A stretch of DNA of 64,000 nt from assembly GCA_964036295.1 (NCBI GenBank), contig OZ038467.1, forward strand, positions 12,177,670 through 12,241,669. Direction: 5' to 3'. The stretch's first letter is position 1. Each line of letters opens with the position of its first letter. Both the position numbers and the translations under genes were made by a program. This document shows positions 8,747 to 27,321 of the stretch, piece after piece. The notes beneath the pieces were generated by a model. The model was not told the origin of the DNA. It ran no database searches and saw only the letters and a program-made list of their open reading frames with translations. Origin of the DNA: Plumapathes pennacea (lineage: Eukaryota > Cnidaria > Anthozoa > Antipatharia > Myriopathidae).

Positions 8747-10422
8747 TTATTGTTCCTTTAGGCATTCAATCCGCTCGTCACACTCTTCTTCAACTGTGAA
8801 CTGGCCAGCGGAAGGCGAGAACAAGTTCTTCCAATCCAACTGGATTTTTGTCATCCATGATCTTCCCTGCAACGGAGGGGCATATCGTTCTGCCCGAACA
8901 ACAAGTAAAGGTAGCGATGCCCGTTGTACATTGTGCTCCACGTCAACCAAAATTTTCCCTGCTATATCCAACAGAGTGCCTGCGTAAACATGGAAGGATC
9001 GTTCAATTGGCCTCGGCGCGAGATATTTGAAACACAGATCGTAATCCGCATAACTCAGAATAGATGCTGGCGCCCCCGTGTCCACTTCCATCAGAAATTC
9101 CATGTATTTAATCTCGACTGGAATTTTGACTGCAGGTGCCGAAATTTCCACATGCTCTGACTCCGTTTGGCACCCGTCCGTCTGAAAGATAGACTTCAAA
9201 AATTCGTATTCTTCCTCAAATTCTTCCGGGTCTTGATCTGTGTGACAAATGTGTTTGTCTCTCTCCCCTATTCTGGACGGGTGGCTTACCACTGTGACAT
9301 TCCGATTGCAAATAGCCCATCTTATGACATTTAAAACACTCTGCACGCTTGTGTCGGCAATTGTCCTGAGTGTGGCTAGATAAGCCACAGCGGTTGCATC
9401 ATTGCTTAGCCCCCGTTGGCTGATCGGACTGAAACTTGTCACGCTTGACTTTATTTACTCTCCCGGGGACTCGTCTCTGGAGAAATTGCCGGTCTTTCTG
9501 TGCCGTCTCTTGCGCGATGGCCGCGCATCGAGCGCCTCTTGAAACGTATAGTTTTTCGATAACAGTTTCCGTTTCATTTGTTCTGAGCGTACACCACAAA
9601 TGAATCGATCGCGTAAACTGTCGTTCAACTGCTCGTTGGTAAACTCACACGTTCCGGCGAGTTTCTTCTAATCTCTCTCAAAATCTGCAATTGACTGAGG
9701 AGCACCCATCGGAGCTGTTTCACAAAATATGTGTTCCGCATTGCAACCTGTCCTGGCTGGGAAAAAAATAAAATAAATCGGACTGCTGGGAGAGAGATAG
9801 CCGTTTTCATTCTCGCTGGAGGCATGGGAACAAGGAAGACTGCAATCGAGGCTACATTTTTGTTTGAAATGCTGACATTTTCTGACAAAGTGGTACACCA
9901 TCAAGTTGCTGGCTAGGAGATTTTCTGGGACCGCTCTGCTGAGAAACGGATATTCTGAATTGCCTTCCTGGGAGTGTGGAACACCTCTGTGTTTGCCAGC
10001 AACGTAAAAAAAAGCAGAAAATAAACTTTATTTTGGACAAATAACCATACATTTGTGCAAACTAACGTATTTTGAGAAATATCTTCGTTGGGTGCTCTCG
10101 TTGACTGACCTGCTTTCTGGGAGGCAGAATGAAAACGGTACCTCTCTGCTAATTTCAACCGTGTGGGTTTGAAGTGACCTCGAAGTAGAGTCGCCAACCG
10201 GTCAAAAGTTTTCGCCCTCGGAGCGTCCGAGAATGCCAAGTCTTTCAACACTCGATACGAAGTACTCCCAGTAGCCGTCAACAGGATCGCTCGTCGCTTT
10301 GAGGCATTTTGCTCATCATCCGCAATGTCATACGCTATAAAATATTCTTGAAGCCTTTCCAGATAACTCTCAATGTCTCCAGTTTCGGCGTCAAACTCGT
10401 AAAAAAGTGGTCTGCCCGCCAT
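8747..10422 (-). pseudogene. Decayed second Ty3/gypsy element: gag, knuckle and protease remnants
   Basis: The minus strand starts with a gag-like frame at 10422 (MAGRPLFYEF...) that runs until a hAT-like insertion at 9699-10100. It resumes beyond it with gag C-terminal residues containing stops and frameshifts. It then shows a CCHC knuckle recoverable only across a frameshift near 9330, and a retropepsin domain with DTGA (within 8747-9160). Reverse transcriptase and integrase are missing. A TGGCGACGGGGATCC sequence at 10509-10523 (minus strand) sits where a primer-binding site is expected. It belongs to a different lineage from the young element at 2881-7668. It is dead as a coding unit. Confidence 0.85.
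9699..10100. mobile_element. hAT-like non-autonomous element, copy 1, inside the decayed gag
   Basis: A 402-bp insert has short inverted ends (GAGCACCCA/TGGGTGCTC core) and a perfect 8-bp duplication TTGACTGA at 9691-9698 and 10101-10108. Removing the insert and one duplication rejoins the gag coding sense (…KAGQS/IADFER…). The copy at 30456-30885 is in the opposite orientation. The 8-bp duplication supports hAT; no transposase is encoded. Confidence 0.8.
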
Positions 10423-10718
10423 TTCGCCGTGTGTATTGTCACAACTGAGTACGTTAGCTGTTCCTCCGTAAACGTCGTGGTTACTTAAAACCAAGGGTTC
10501 GCTTCAAAGGATCCCCGTCGCCACTGTGATGTATTTGTGAATTGGGGAACATAATTCAGAACACCACAGCATAACACAACTCTCACGTGAAGAGCCCGAA
10601 AAGAAAACAACCAAAACGAGGCTAACCATAACTTGTCCCAGGTCCTCAATACATCAAGCAACTAAAACTAGTTGTAGCTTTCACTAAGTGCCAACGAGAG
10701 AAAAAGAACCCGATGACA

Positions 10719-11262
10719 GATGCTAGTGAGTGCATGTGTTAAACTCGTGCAAAATACTCCCTCCTGATTGGCTAAGAACGGTCTCACCATAAATCAACAT
10801 CTCTTTTCATTGGCTCTGTTGGCTTTAATATTTCCGGCCTCATAATTGGCCCCTAGGGAATCTACACCTTACATTACACTTTCAACAGCTCGATCGAGAA
10901 TTTTTCTGCCTGCTGCAATACTTCGCGTGCCATTATGCTTGCCCCCCTCGCAAGCCGACAGTCTTTGCTCGGCTTGCTACAACGATGCTAGTGAGTGCAT
11001 GTGTTAACCTCGTGCAAAATATTCCCTCCTGATTGGCTAAGAACGGTCACACCATAAATCAACATCTCTCATCTCTTTTCATTGGCTCTAATATTTCCGG
11101 CCTCACAATTGGCCCCTACCAAAGTCTCCAGGGAATCTACACCTTTCCAACCTTACATTATACTTTTACAGCTCGATTGAGAATTTTTCTGCCTGCTGCA
11201 ATACTTCGCGCGGCATTATGATAGCCGCCTCGCAAGCCGACCGTCTTCGCTCGGCTTGCTCG
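10719..11262 (+). repeat. Tandem duplication of a roughly 270-bp unit
   Basis: The unit beginning GATGCTAGTGAGTGCATGTG (10719) is repeated from 10984 with small indels. Each unit ends with an inverted pair (GCAAGCCGA ... TCGGCTTGC). It may be LTR or flanking sequence of the decayed gypsy element; no gene seen. Confidence 0.7.
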
Positions 11263-11973
11263 TTGGCAATAATAGCCCAATCAATGCCAAGGCGGAGGGT
11301 ATCTGCGATTATCATATTTCTAGTGTATATTTTATGTCGAAAGAAGCGAGGCCAACGGCCTTTTATAGCGCTCCTTCGTGTTTGGGCCACATGTCGGAGG
11401 CGCTGTGGAGAGAATGAACTGATGCCCCGACCGTGAAACTGCATGAGGAACTTAGGCCGCTTCGGGATCAAATTGCATAATCAAATTAGAAGCGAGCGCT
11501 AATCTAATAAGCGAGGCGTTCAAGCTGAAGGGTGCTAAAGACTTGTCACAGAGTGAATCTTAATATTTAAAGATCAAAATTATTAAAATTTAGTACTCTA
11601 ATTTGGCGCAATATTCAAGTCGAGGCGATTGTTTTTACCGCACAATGACAATTTAATGGAAAAATGACGGCTCGCTGTTTACTTTTCGAAATGTTGTCCT
11701 CAATTGTCCTGCCTTGGGCCTGAACAATTTTAACATTCGGAACCTTTGAAGATTGTCTGGCCTCAGGAATTTAATACAAAAGTGAGACAATACAATCGCA
11801 CTGGAAAAAGTTGACCGATGACAGATTTTGAGTGAAAAATAAACAAAACTTGTCCCAGTGCGATGTGGTCCTAAGTTCCTCATGCCTCGCTAATGACATC
11901 ACCGTTCAAGGCTAGCACGCTACTTTCCCTTTCGACTTCCGCCCTCGCACTCGAACTCGAATCGGACTGCAAC
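11263..11973. other. Non-coding upstream region of the TRAF-like gene
   Basis: No supported coding sequence. GGTATCTGCGATTATC at about 11297 recurs at about 16410, so some of this is transposon-derived. The promoter and 5' UTR of the next gene should lie at the right end. Confidence 0.4.
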
Positions 11974-18396
<6,423 letters not shown>

Positions 18397-18501
18397 ATAA
18401 AATGAAGAGCTAGAGCAGTGCCTAAAACGTGTTCAAAATCTGGAGGGAAATCCTCCAGAATGGTGCATTGCAGAACCGTTTTTGGCAGCAATTGCATGAA
18501 T

Positions 18502-18507
18502 AATAAA
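18502..18507 (+). terminator. Polyadenylation signal of the TRAF-like gene
   Basis: AATAAA lies 105 bases after the exon 7 stop and directly before the Helitron insertion. Confidence 0.5.
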
Positions 18508-18509
18508 GA

Positions 18510-19193
18510 CTAGGGAGACCCCCGTAAAATACGGTGATTTGTTTTTGCAATTTCTGATTGTTCTGGCTTTTCTCGCTTGGGAAACGTCGTGCTGACAACC
18601 GAGAACATATCGAAATACAAACTTGAGACATTCAAATAGCGACGGCATTTCAATCCGTTTATATTTCATCTTCGATACTGTTTACAGTGTACGGTACCAA
18701 CGGAGCGAGAAAATATCATTCCCCTTCTACGTGACCTCTATATTACAATTCACAAATGCTCAGTACCGTCACCACGGCGTTTAAAAACATAGAAGACACT
18801 TAAGGATCTCAATCCGATCGAATTTACACGGCAATCTACAAATACAGCAAATCCGGCGAATGTAAATGTCACCTTGTATTCTTATAAAGGCTTATTCGCA
18901 TTTGCATCGGGCGGTTACCAGAAACTCAGCTTGATTTTCCCAGCGATCTTACCCGTATGACAATTTTCCGAGTGAGCGCTTCAGTACAGGGTCCAAGGTA
19001 ACTGACTTGAAGTCATTTGAACTCCATGACGATATTTGGTGTCTCAAACCCATAATACTTTCCTCCCGAAACAATGGTTGTCTCGTTATAAGGCTTTCCC
19101 AAAACAATAGGTTATCTCCATATTAGGATCTCGAACCGGAAGCGTTGCGGACGGGCGGACGGACGGAAGTGAGTTAGCGTATTATTATTTAGA
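18510..19193 (-). mobile_element. Complete short non-autonomous Helitron
   Basis: On the minus strand the element begins TCTAAATAATAATACGC after a host A (19194) and ends with the hairpin region CCGTATTTTACGG, a C-rich spacer and CTAG before a host T (18509). A 5' TC, 3' hairpin plus CTRR, and insertion between A and T without duplication are the three Helitron diagnostics. The 684-bp body has no Rep/helicase frame. It sits immediately behind the TRAF-like gene's poly(A) signal. Confidence 0.65.
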
Positions 19194-20871
19194 TCCTGCA
19201 AAAAGAAAGATGCAGCGGCGCAAAATACACTACGATAGTGAAGCCGGTGTTAAGCCCACTATCTGTATACAGATAACAGTCAAAACTAAACGTTACACTA
19301 TGACTTGTAGAGTCAACAGCAGTCTCCCCCCTTTCTAATTTCTGTAATTGATTTTTGAGCACCGTGATCAATAGTTTTTTTTTTTGCTTTAGTGCACTGC
19401 TTGACTCGAACTACAGCGTTAGAAAGCTCTTAACAGATGAAAACTTCAAAGAGCATACATAATATTATCTTTTGAGATATTACTTGAATAGAAACAACTG
19501 ATTTACAAATACACAGCAAAATTTCGTTGTATTTCGCTACAGAGTGTGACATGCTGGCGTCAGCATCGTTGTCTGGACTCTTATTTACCACGGTAAATCG
19601 ACCAATCAGAGAGCGAGAAACTAGTGTGTTGTAGTAAAAATACTGATTCCTGAGTTATTTGTTTAGTTAGTGCTTTAGTGGAGCTGTTATTGCAAAGTCC
19701 TTTTCCTGTACTGGTATCTTAGTTCATGTCCAGCCTAGCTTGTATAAACTATAATTTTTCTGAATTTCTAAATTGAAGTTTTTCGTTTGTACGGTTTCTG
19801 CTACATCATTAGATACATCAAAACGCATGACAATTGGTTTCCTATTTATGAACACAACATCGATCTATACATGTTTCGTTGCCTGGGTAATAATACAACA
19901 GTTACATTGCTGAGCCACTTCCCTTGAATGGAAAAAGGAGATACAGCATTTCTCTCGAGTGAAATATGCAATTACGCGCCCGACTTTTGATATTCGAGCA
20001 TTTACTGCATTTTACGACAGCAAACTCCTTAAACTAAGGTGTACCATGAGGGTCTTTTGATTTATGCTTTAAACATTGATTTTCACCGTAGATATTAAAT
20101 TCCTCAGTAGATTTAAATTATTATGTACATTTTATCCTATGGGTTGTGATATCATCGGTGAGTTTGATTTCTCTAGTGGGGTATGAGTTGAGCATAAAGG
20201 GGGCATGTAAAAATACAAAAAATGAGAATGATGAGATAAAATGCATTAGTACCCAGGAGGATGTGGTTTTGCATCAAGTGCCTTGTTTCTATTTTATGGT
20301 GTTGCTCAGGGTTTTGGTTCTGTTACTGTTATATGCTACAGTGTGAATATGATTAATGGTCGGTTAATAACCTTGCTGTGAGGTAATGTTACACATTTAG
20401 TGTAAATTGTCCTAGAAGCCATATCACTGTAATAACATCCGTGTATATTAAGGCTAGAGGCAAAATTGGACATTGATTAACATACCATGGATGACTGAGC
20501 CTTATTCAATTCATGTTACAAATTTTGAGATACCGGAGATGTTGAGCCCAGGGTCTGAACGGGGGAAGTTTACACCATTTTACCGAACCTATAAGATTTT
20601 TTAAATCTAGCTTTCAGTCTCTGGAAGTGGCAGCGTTCTGGTTAGCCAATCTCAAACTTTTTCCAGGGAATATGCCCCCAAAGCCCCTAAGTAGAATGTC
20701 TCACACCTTTGGTGCTTACACATTTGGAAATTGGTCAGATTTTCTCTTGCACAGCCTGTGGTCATTAGCTGAACCATTTGGCCCTTGGGTTTTTCTGTTC
20801 CTAACAGTAGTAGCTGCATTGTAAGTATTAAATTTTGTCTCAAGTCACACACGTTTCCCTTTTACCCTCAG
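19194..20871. other. Non-coding region between the Helitron and the decayed Src copy
   Basis: I see no supported coding sequence. A GTAAGT at 20821 followed 51 bases later by a good acceptor could be a very short intron in front of the SH2 remnant, but the sequence before it resembles no Src N-terminus. Confidence 0.4.
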
Positions 20872-22601
20872 GTGGTACTTTGGCAAAAAAAGACCAGCGG
20901 CGGAGAATTTCGTAAAAGTTCCTCATAATGGGAATGGATCTTTCTTGGTGCGGGACAGTAGCATAAGGGACAGTTTGCTTTGTCTGTTAAATATGGGGAT
21001 ATAGTGAAGCACTACCGTATCCTGAAAACAAGTCATCAGTTATCAAGTTTAACATCTGAACTCAGAATGCAGATTCTCCCAATGTTCAAGCAAGAAGAAA
21101 ATATAAAATTTATATGTTGAGAATTAATCATTCAAGCAACTCTCATTTGAGCGAGGTATCAAAAAAACGTCTAATTACCCAAACTGTTAACAGTATCTCT
21201 GGTGGAAGACTGGAACTAAAAAATATTAAATTGATCACTTTTTCAAAGATAGAATTTAAGCTCTAAAACACCTGATCATGTGTGCAGGGCCATAAGAATC
21301 AAAATCTTAACTTTCAACAATTTCTAATAATAATTATGTAGATCCTTTACTACTATTGATCCTTTTCTGTTGAAGGAAACACCACAAACCGTGGGCCTTT
21401 CCTACAGCACCGCAGATCAGTGGGAAGTGGCACGTGAGTCCCTGAAGCTTGAGCAATTACTTGGTTCTGGCGATTTTTCCGAAGTTTGGCAAGGCCTATG
21501 GAATGACACCACCAAGGTGGCAATCAAAACCCTGAAGCCTGGCACCCTAAACCCACAGGAATTCCTAAACGGGGCAGAGCTCATGAAGAAGCTGATTTAT
21601 CCCAAGCTGGTGCAACTGTATGCAGTGTGTTCTCGTGATGAACCCATTTACATTGTGACAGAGCCCATGCCCAAGGGCATCTTGCTGGATTATCTTCGCC
21701 GTGATGAGGGCCGTGCTCAGAAACTGCCAGTATTGGTGGACATGTCTGCGCAAATAGCTGATGGAATGGCCTTTTTGGAGAAACATGGGTATGTACACAG
21801 AGACTTGGCAGCTAGGAATATCTTTGTTGGTGAGAACAACAACGTCAAAGTGGCAGACTTTAGTTTTTCACGGCTCCTGGAAGAAGACATCTATGTACCT
21901 CAAAACGGAGCAATGTTTCCTATCAAGTGGACAGCACCTGAGGCATACCTTAAATACCAGGTTTCCATAAAGTCTGATGTGTGGTCTTTTGGTATCCTTC
22001 TAACAGAACTCATAACCTATGGCCGTGTCCCATATCCTGGCATGAGTAACACACAGGTGGGTTGATTACACATAGTAAACCCTTTCATTCTCAAGCTCAA
22101 AGTGCATCTTTTTTTTCCCTCCACTCTCTTCACCACTGGAATTTGAACTCCATTTGTATTCCATGAACTTAACCATTCGACCATCCAGAGTTTTCTTTTC
22201 TTTTCTTTTTTCCCCTAAAATTACTGAACCCCCTTTCTCGTATATGAATCCCTAAACATACAGTAATCCAGTTTGAATAGAAGCAACGTTTTCAACCAAG
22301 AGATAGATTTTAAACTATGGCTTATTGTATGTAGAACTCAGGTTCTTTGTTCATCACCTTAAAGGCTTTTTTGATAAAAGTACAATCAAGTCATCTCTTG
22401 CTGAAACTGGTGAATAAACACTTATTATTTCTGTATGTTTTATGGAAGGTGGAGGAAGAGGTTGAGCGTGGCTTCAGAATGCAAAAGCCACACAACTGTC
22501 CTGATCCACTCTATGACATCATGCTTAATTGCTGGAAGAAGGAGCCACATGATCGACCAACCTTTGAAACACTGCACTGGCAGCTGGACGAGTACGTTTA
22601 G
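20872..22601 (+). pseudogene. Decayed Src-family tyrosine kinase paralogue (broken SH2, altered kinase)
   Basis: Three exon-like blocks: an SH2 start (20872 to about 21045), most of the kinase domain (21376-22056) and its C-terminus (22449-22601). They parallel the intact gene at 57003-60091. The SH2 block (WYFGKKRP…GSFLVRDSS) shifts frame near 20965 and then loses similarity. No SH3 or myristoylation exon was found upstream. The kinase keeps the ATP lysine (AIK), the αC glutamate, HRDLAARN, an activation-loop Tyr and APE, but DFG is DFS and the glycine loop reads GSGDFSEV, with the third glycine lost. The last exon ends soon after [12 protein letters not shown], without an inhibitory C-terminal Tyr. 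The long open kinase frame suggests recent or incomplete decay; a truncated transcript is possible. Confidence 0.8.
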
Positions 22602-23164
22602 ACAGAGCTTAGTCAATACAAGGAGTTGGAGCAGTTAAGAAAGCATTTGGTATAGAAATTATTTGCTTTTCTTCCTCTTACCTGTTTTCCTTGTCTGTAA
22701 GTCTTCGGAGGGGGGGGGGGGGTTATTGTTTCGTTGTTGTTTTTGTTGTTTTTGCCATTTAGACACAGACACAGACACTGTCCTAGGTACAGTATATTTT
22801 GCACTACATATCCTTTCAGGCCATCCAATCTGTAGTTCTGCTGTACAGGTTTACAAAAAATATTGATGTTGGCATGCTTAAAGGCCATAAAACATAAACA
22901 AAGAGTAAATCTACACAGTAATGCTGCCCTGTGCATTTTTAAACAATAGCGTGACACACAACTGTGGAAACATTATACATGTACAGGTGGAAATTACAAA
23001 TTCTATAGGATAAGTTGCATGATATAGAGCCATTTTCAGACACGATAATTTTATGATTTTTATCCAAAAGTTTATGAATTCATGGGAACATTCATTATTG
23101 ATAATTTGTTCCAAATAGGTGTATCCGGACAAGTAGACAACATTTTGCTAATTGAAGCCACTTA
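22602..23164. other. Non-coding DNA with poly-G tract
   Basis: It holds a poly-G run at about 22710-22722, a GTTGTTTTT-rich patch, and no coding sequence I can support. Confidence 0.4.
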
Positions 23165-23809
23165 GGATGCGTTCAATTGTGTCCATTCCGGAATGGGAAT
23201 AGCTAGAATGATCCATAGTTTTGCTTCTTATTCTCTAATCACTCTGCAGTGAAACGAGAACAAATCATTTTGACACTAATTACCATCAAACATACAAGAA
23301 TCAGGAATGGGCATCTCGTTTATTGATAGCCAGGCTTACAATATAATAGGCAATGAAACAGTAGCTATTTAACAATAAATGAAGACTAATACAATATCCA
23401 TTGATATCTAGCACAGAATAGTAATTCTTAACAAAGGCAATAATGATTAACTTGTACACTGTAACAAACTAAAGAAATTTGACGGAAGGTAAACGAGAGA
23501 TGTCGTCGAGTGACACTTGCTTGTGAAACAAGCCTTATATACCGTACCTTCTCACGAATAATCATGCACGCTTCACAACTATGTACAGAGTGAATACCAA
23601 CACGTCCGAACTACCGCGACAAGCGTGCATTCCAAACGTGACAAAATACATTTGTGGGGGAGATTTTGTTCGAAATTGTTTTAAAAACCTCATTGCTTGC
23701 ATTTTGAACAGCTCCTGATACATCCTAACCTTAACCAGCTCCAAAGCGAAGAATTTTACTGACCAGCAGCAGTATTCCTATTTTGGAATAGACCCAGTTG
23801 AACGCACCC
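23165..23809. mobile_element. PIF/Harbinger-like MITE
   Basis: Inverted ends GGATGCGTTCAATTG and (reverse complement of the right end) GGGTGCGTTCAACTG are flanked by TTA on both sides (23162-23164, 23810-23812). A secondary inverted pair, ATTCCGGAATGGGAAT / ATTCCTATTTTGGAAT, lies just inside. A 3-bp TTA duplication and GGGTGCG-type ends fit PIF/Harbinger. 645 bp, non-coding. Confidence 0.65.
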
Positions 23810-23812
23810 TTA

Positions 23813-25773
23813 ATTTTCGCACCCACAGAATTTTGAGACACTTAATTTTCACAACACAATTTTTTCACAGTCACGAAATTAGTGTCATGAAAATTTCACA
23901 TGATTAGGTAACATGAGATATGGCAAATGAAATATATAGATCTTTTTTCTTCCTCCATTTAGAGTTCTGGCTACCTGCTTGCTTGTATTTGCCTGTATTC
24001 TTAAGAAATTGTAGGCAGTCCTTAAAATATTAACCATTTTCCAATACCCAAAGTATGCATGTACATGCCAAAAGCATGGTTTTTTTTTGTTGTTTTTGCA
24101 TCCAGACATGTGCAAAAACATTGCTACGTATAATAATCATTGCCTCATTTGATATTTGGACTTCAAGCTGAGTTTTTATCCAGAATTTTGAGAATTAAGG
24201 GATAGTCAACTGAGGGACAATTCTCTCTATTATATAATTTAGGTGAAGAAGATATTAGCACTGGTCGCATATATTTCAGTGCTTTTTGTAGTTTTGTATT
24301 ATCTAACTTCACCATGTATATAGTACAGTGACATTACATTATACCATGCTGATATTGGTATGCTCAATACCAGTGCTAATTGATCTGCTATGACTTCATG
24401 ATTACTTATGATTTCTTTTGCTGAACTATGTGAACTTGCCTGAGTTTATAATCATTCTAACATGTATAACTTCAAAATCATATAATAGGAATTAGAATAT
24501 TTTGCTGTTTACGATGATTTTGTAGTCAACAAGCAAGCAACAACATGCTCCCATTTGAGCTGTTGTTGCAATTTGTTTTTGTAATTTTTAATATTGTAAC
24601 ATGTTAAGTTTGGGAGCCCCAAGGAACTGGTTTTAAGAGTTCAGAAAAGTATTAATACATACCAAATAATTAGAGGGCAGAAATAGCGCTCAGTTTCAAG
24701 TTTATTTTCTTATTTTTAATTTGAAGTTAGTCATTGTTACTGGCCCAAGGACAATGTATATGCTAATATTTTTGTATCTTGAAATAACCCAGAAAATAAA
24801 AACTAGTAATATTAAATTCTCCAGCTGGTGAGGATACATGGAGATTGAAGTTGGTGGTAGATATGTGGTCAGAAAGTTACCAACCCTTGCAACTTGTAAC
24901 AGGGGGATGTGTGTTGGGTAACAGGATAACCTTTTCACTCCTGGGTTCATCATAAAAGTTCTCCCAACCATTTAGAAAGAAATTTTATTTCATACATACT
25001 GAGATTTAAGCACGGAAACATTGACGTGAAAACTTCGTTTGAAAATTTCATTAGCCAATCACTGTCGCGAACGGCTTTTTTCACGTGTGGAAAAGTCGTT
25101 TCGTCCAATCGGAAGACACCCGTGAAGCGAATCGTGCGATACTTTCTATCGCTGCTTCAAAATAACTGAAAGATCGTCGCCGGAGACTTGAGAAAAATAA
25201 TTTATTGTTGAGCTACTCAAGAGTACGAGAGCAAAGACTAACTCGAGACATCAAGCTACAAAGAACATTCTCACAGCAAAGAAATAATCGAGGAAACCCG
25301 AGGGGCTTACACCACAACAAACTCAACGGACCGTCTCCGCGATTCAACTTGAGTTTCGGAAGAAACAATCCCAGGCCGTCATGTCTTCATGGACTAACTT
25401 TGGGCTAAATGCTGGGTATTTCAAAGCACTCGATAAGAGCAATGCACTCGAACGAAACAAGAAACGGCTCGCGGCTCGAAGCAAACATTCAACTGAAGCT
25501 GCATGAGATCGAGAGGAGATTTTGTCAGTTTGTAAAGATTGACTTAGCACGAGAAACTGAAGCTGGTTTGACCTCATCCTTTACTGAAGATATGTTCTTA
25601 GTTTGTAAAAATTCTTTACGACTGCTCAATTCATTTATAGTCATTATCAATTAGCCAAGTCTCCAAAGGTGGGAGTTTACTCGGCAACGAATGTTTGTGT
25701 TTTCGAAGGCACAAATCTCGTGAAATCTCAGTATGAATGAAACAAACAAATTACAGCACGGGAAGTGCTTTTG
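23813..25773. other. Non-coding region with an unrecognised GC-richer block
   Basis: AT-rich, without a recognisable gene. The block 25020-25640 is more GC-rich. One frame at about 25375-25505 contains a basic, helix-like stretch (NAGYFKALDKSNALERNKK), which looks like a coding fragment of unknown origin with stops on both sides. Confidence 0.35.
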
Positions 25774-25876
25774 TACGGCATTTCCACACTTGTTAGTTTG
25801 TTTTTACGAAACTCACTCGCTCGCGGCTCGCTCGTTCGTTTCGTGAAAACAAACAAACTCGTGTGAAAATACCGTA
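25774..25876. repeat. Foldback (hairpin) repeat
   Basis: Arms of about 39 bp (25774-25812 and 25838-25876; GTTTGTTTTTACGAAAC matched by GTTTCGTGAAAACAAAC) flank a 25-bp loop rich in CTCGC. Likely a foldback MITE. Confidence 0.65.
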
Positions 25877-27030
25877 CGCGCGCACTTTCCATGTAGTAAT
25901 CTCTATGTATGCATAATATAGTGAGAATCAATAATATTCATCAACTGCCAAGTTGATCATTTGGAGAGTTAAAAGGGTAGCATTATTCTAGCCTGCGTGC
26001 AGACGTCTTCCTGACTTTAGCGGGGACACAGGATGTCTACACACAGGCTACATTATTCCTGGGCATAGCCTGTTCCAAAGACTGGGACAATAGAGTGATT
26101 TTGCATGCCCCAGTCCTTTGCGCCTTGCTTTCAGCATTTGAGAGCCTGGCGAGAAAAGGCTATCCTGACTGTCCAAGTTTTCGCAGGATGAGGAGGAATA
26201 ATAATTGTGCAGAACTTCGCTAACTTTGTACGCTTGCTACCCCAATATAAAACTTGTACTAACTTGATCATTTTGGGCAAACATAGGTTGTAGTGAAAGA
26301 GCCTTGAAGACTTTCTACATTAGGCTGTTTCCAAGATGCCATTTGCCTGTTTCAAAACGAGGCCTTGTGTGAAACTTCAGTATGATTTGCATAAATATAC
26401 TGAAATCCAAAGCAACTCAGAAACAGCCTTATGCAACAAAAGCGTAATGGGATGGTCAGCTTTTGCCTAATGGAATACTTGGACACAATTCTAATTACAG
26501 ATAAATCAAATGCCTGTTTCCTCTGTTTTGGAACAAAAATTATTGTTATCGAAATTTGTTTTCACTAACTCCTTTTAATAAGACACGTTTCTGACAAGGC
26601 GTTTTGAATAAGAGGCAAAATTCATCCCAGAAATAGCCTGATTGCTTGGTTTTGTCGCATAGTAGCGGTTTGTGCTGCAATAATCTGCAGCATACAATCA
26701 GTGTACCAGCATAATACATCCAAAATTTTTTAGATTAAACAATTATATTATAGTTCACATTTCATGAATGTATCAATAGAAATAAATTTGTGAGTTAGAG
26801 GTGTCTGCGTACTTCTTTGCTTGCTTCGCATAGAATGGCTAAGCGCGACGTCATCTTTTTGCAAGTTTTTTCTGAAAAAGAAAAAGTTCATTACAGACCG
26901 TTTCTTCTCGAGGGGGGCGGGGGGTGGCCATAGGAAACCATTTGCCTTGTTGTAATACTTTTATGTATTGATGCTTCTCATTTAAAACTTATTACGGTCT
27001 AAATGGCCATGGCCTTTTAGTGACCGTGAG
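25877..27030. other. Non-coding region
   Basis: No coding sequence supported. Short inverted GCCTG-type motifs around 25990-26060 (TAGCCTGCGTGCAGACG / ACACAGGCTA) suggest another small TIR element. Confidence 0.4.
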
Positions 27031-27321
27031 ATTTGTTCGTATACGAGTAGTGGTTGACTGACAGCGCCAGTTAAGAAGTCAGTGACGGCCAGGCTCAACA
27101 AGATCGTGTTGGCGGGTTTTCGAAGAGATTCGTTCTTATAATACACAAGGAAAACGAGTCCGTTGGCAAGAACTGCTGTCAAAGCCAGAAGAACGTCAAA
27201 GACAATGAACGCAATGATGGGAGCGAACAAGGCTGACTTGTACCATTCTTGACACCTCTTGTGCGCCACACACAAAGACAGGTCGCGGGGTAATAGTTGA
27301 GTTGTTTAGAGTTCCATCCAT
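27031..27321 (-). pseudogene. Truncated, frameshifted GPCR pseudogene
   Basis: The minus strand from ATG 27321 matches the 5' end of the two intact receptors, including the N-terminal MDGTLNNST-like start. Loss of about five bases near residue 20 shifts the frame; after this, helices 1 and 2 are read intact (ALFAPIIAFIVFDVLLAL, LLSLAVTDFLTGA). Homology stops abruptly after YEQI, leaving helices 3-7 missing. The purine-rich upstream sequence (27400-27560, minus strand) also matches the region before the other two receptors, so the copy arose by DNA duplication and not by retroposition. Confidence 0.85.

Noticed and set aside
20627-20824. Open frame of 65 codons before the SH2 remnant as an SH3 exon
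   Set aside because: It contains no ALYDY, WW or PSNYV motifs of an SH3 domain and no myristoylation signal.
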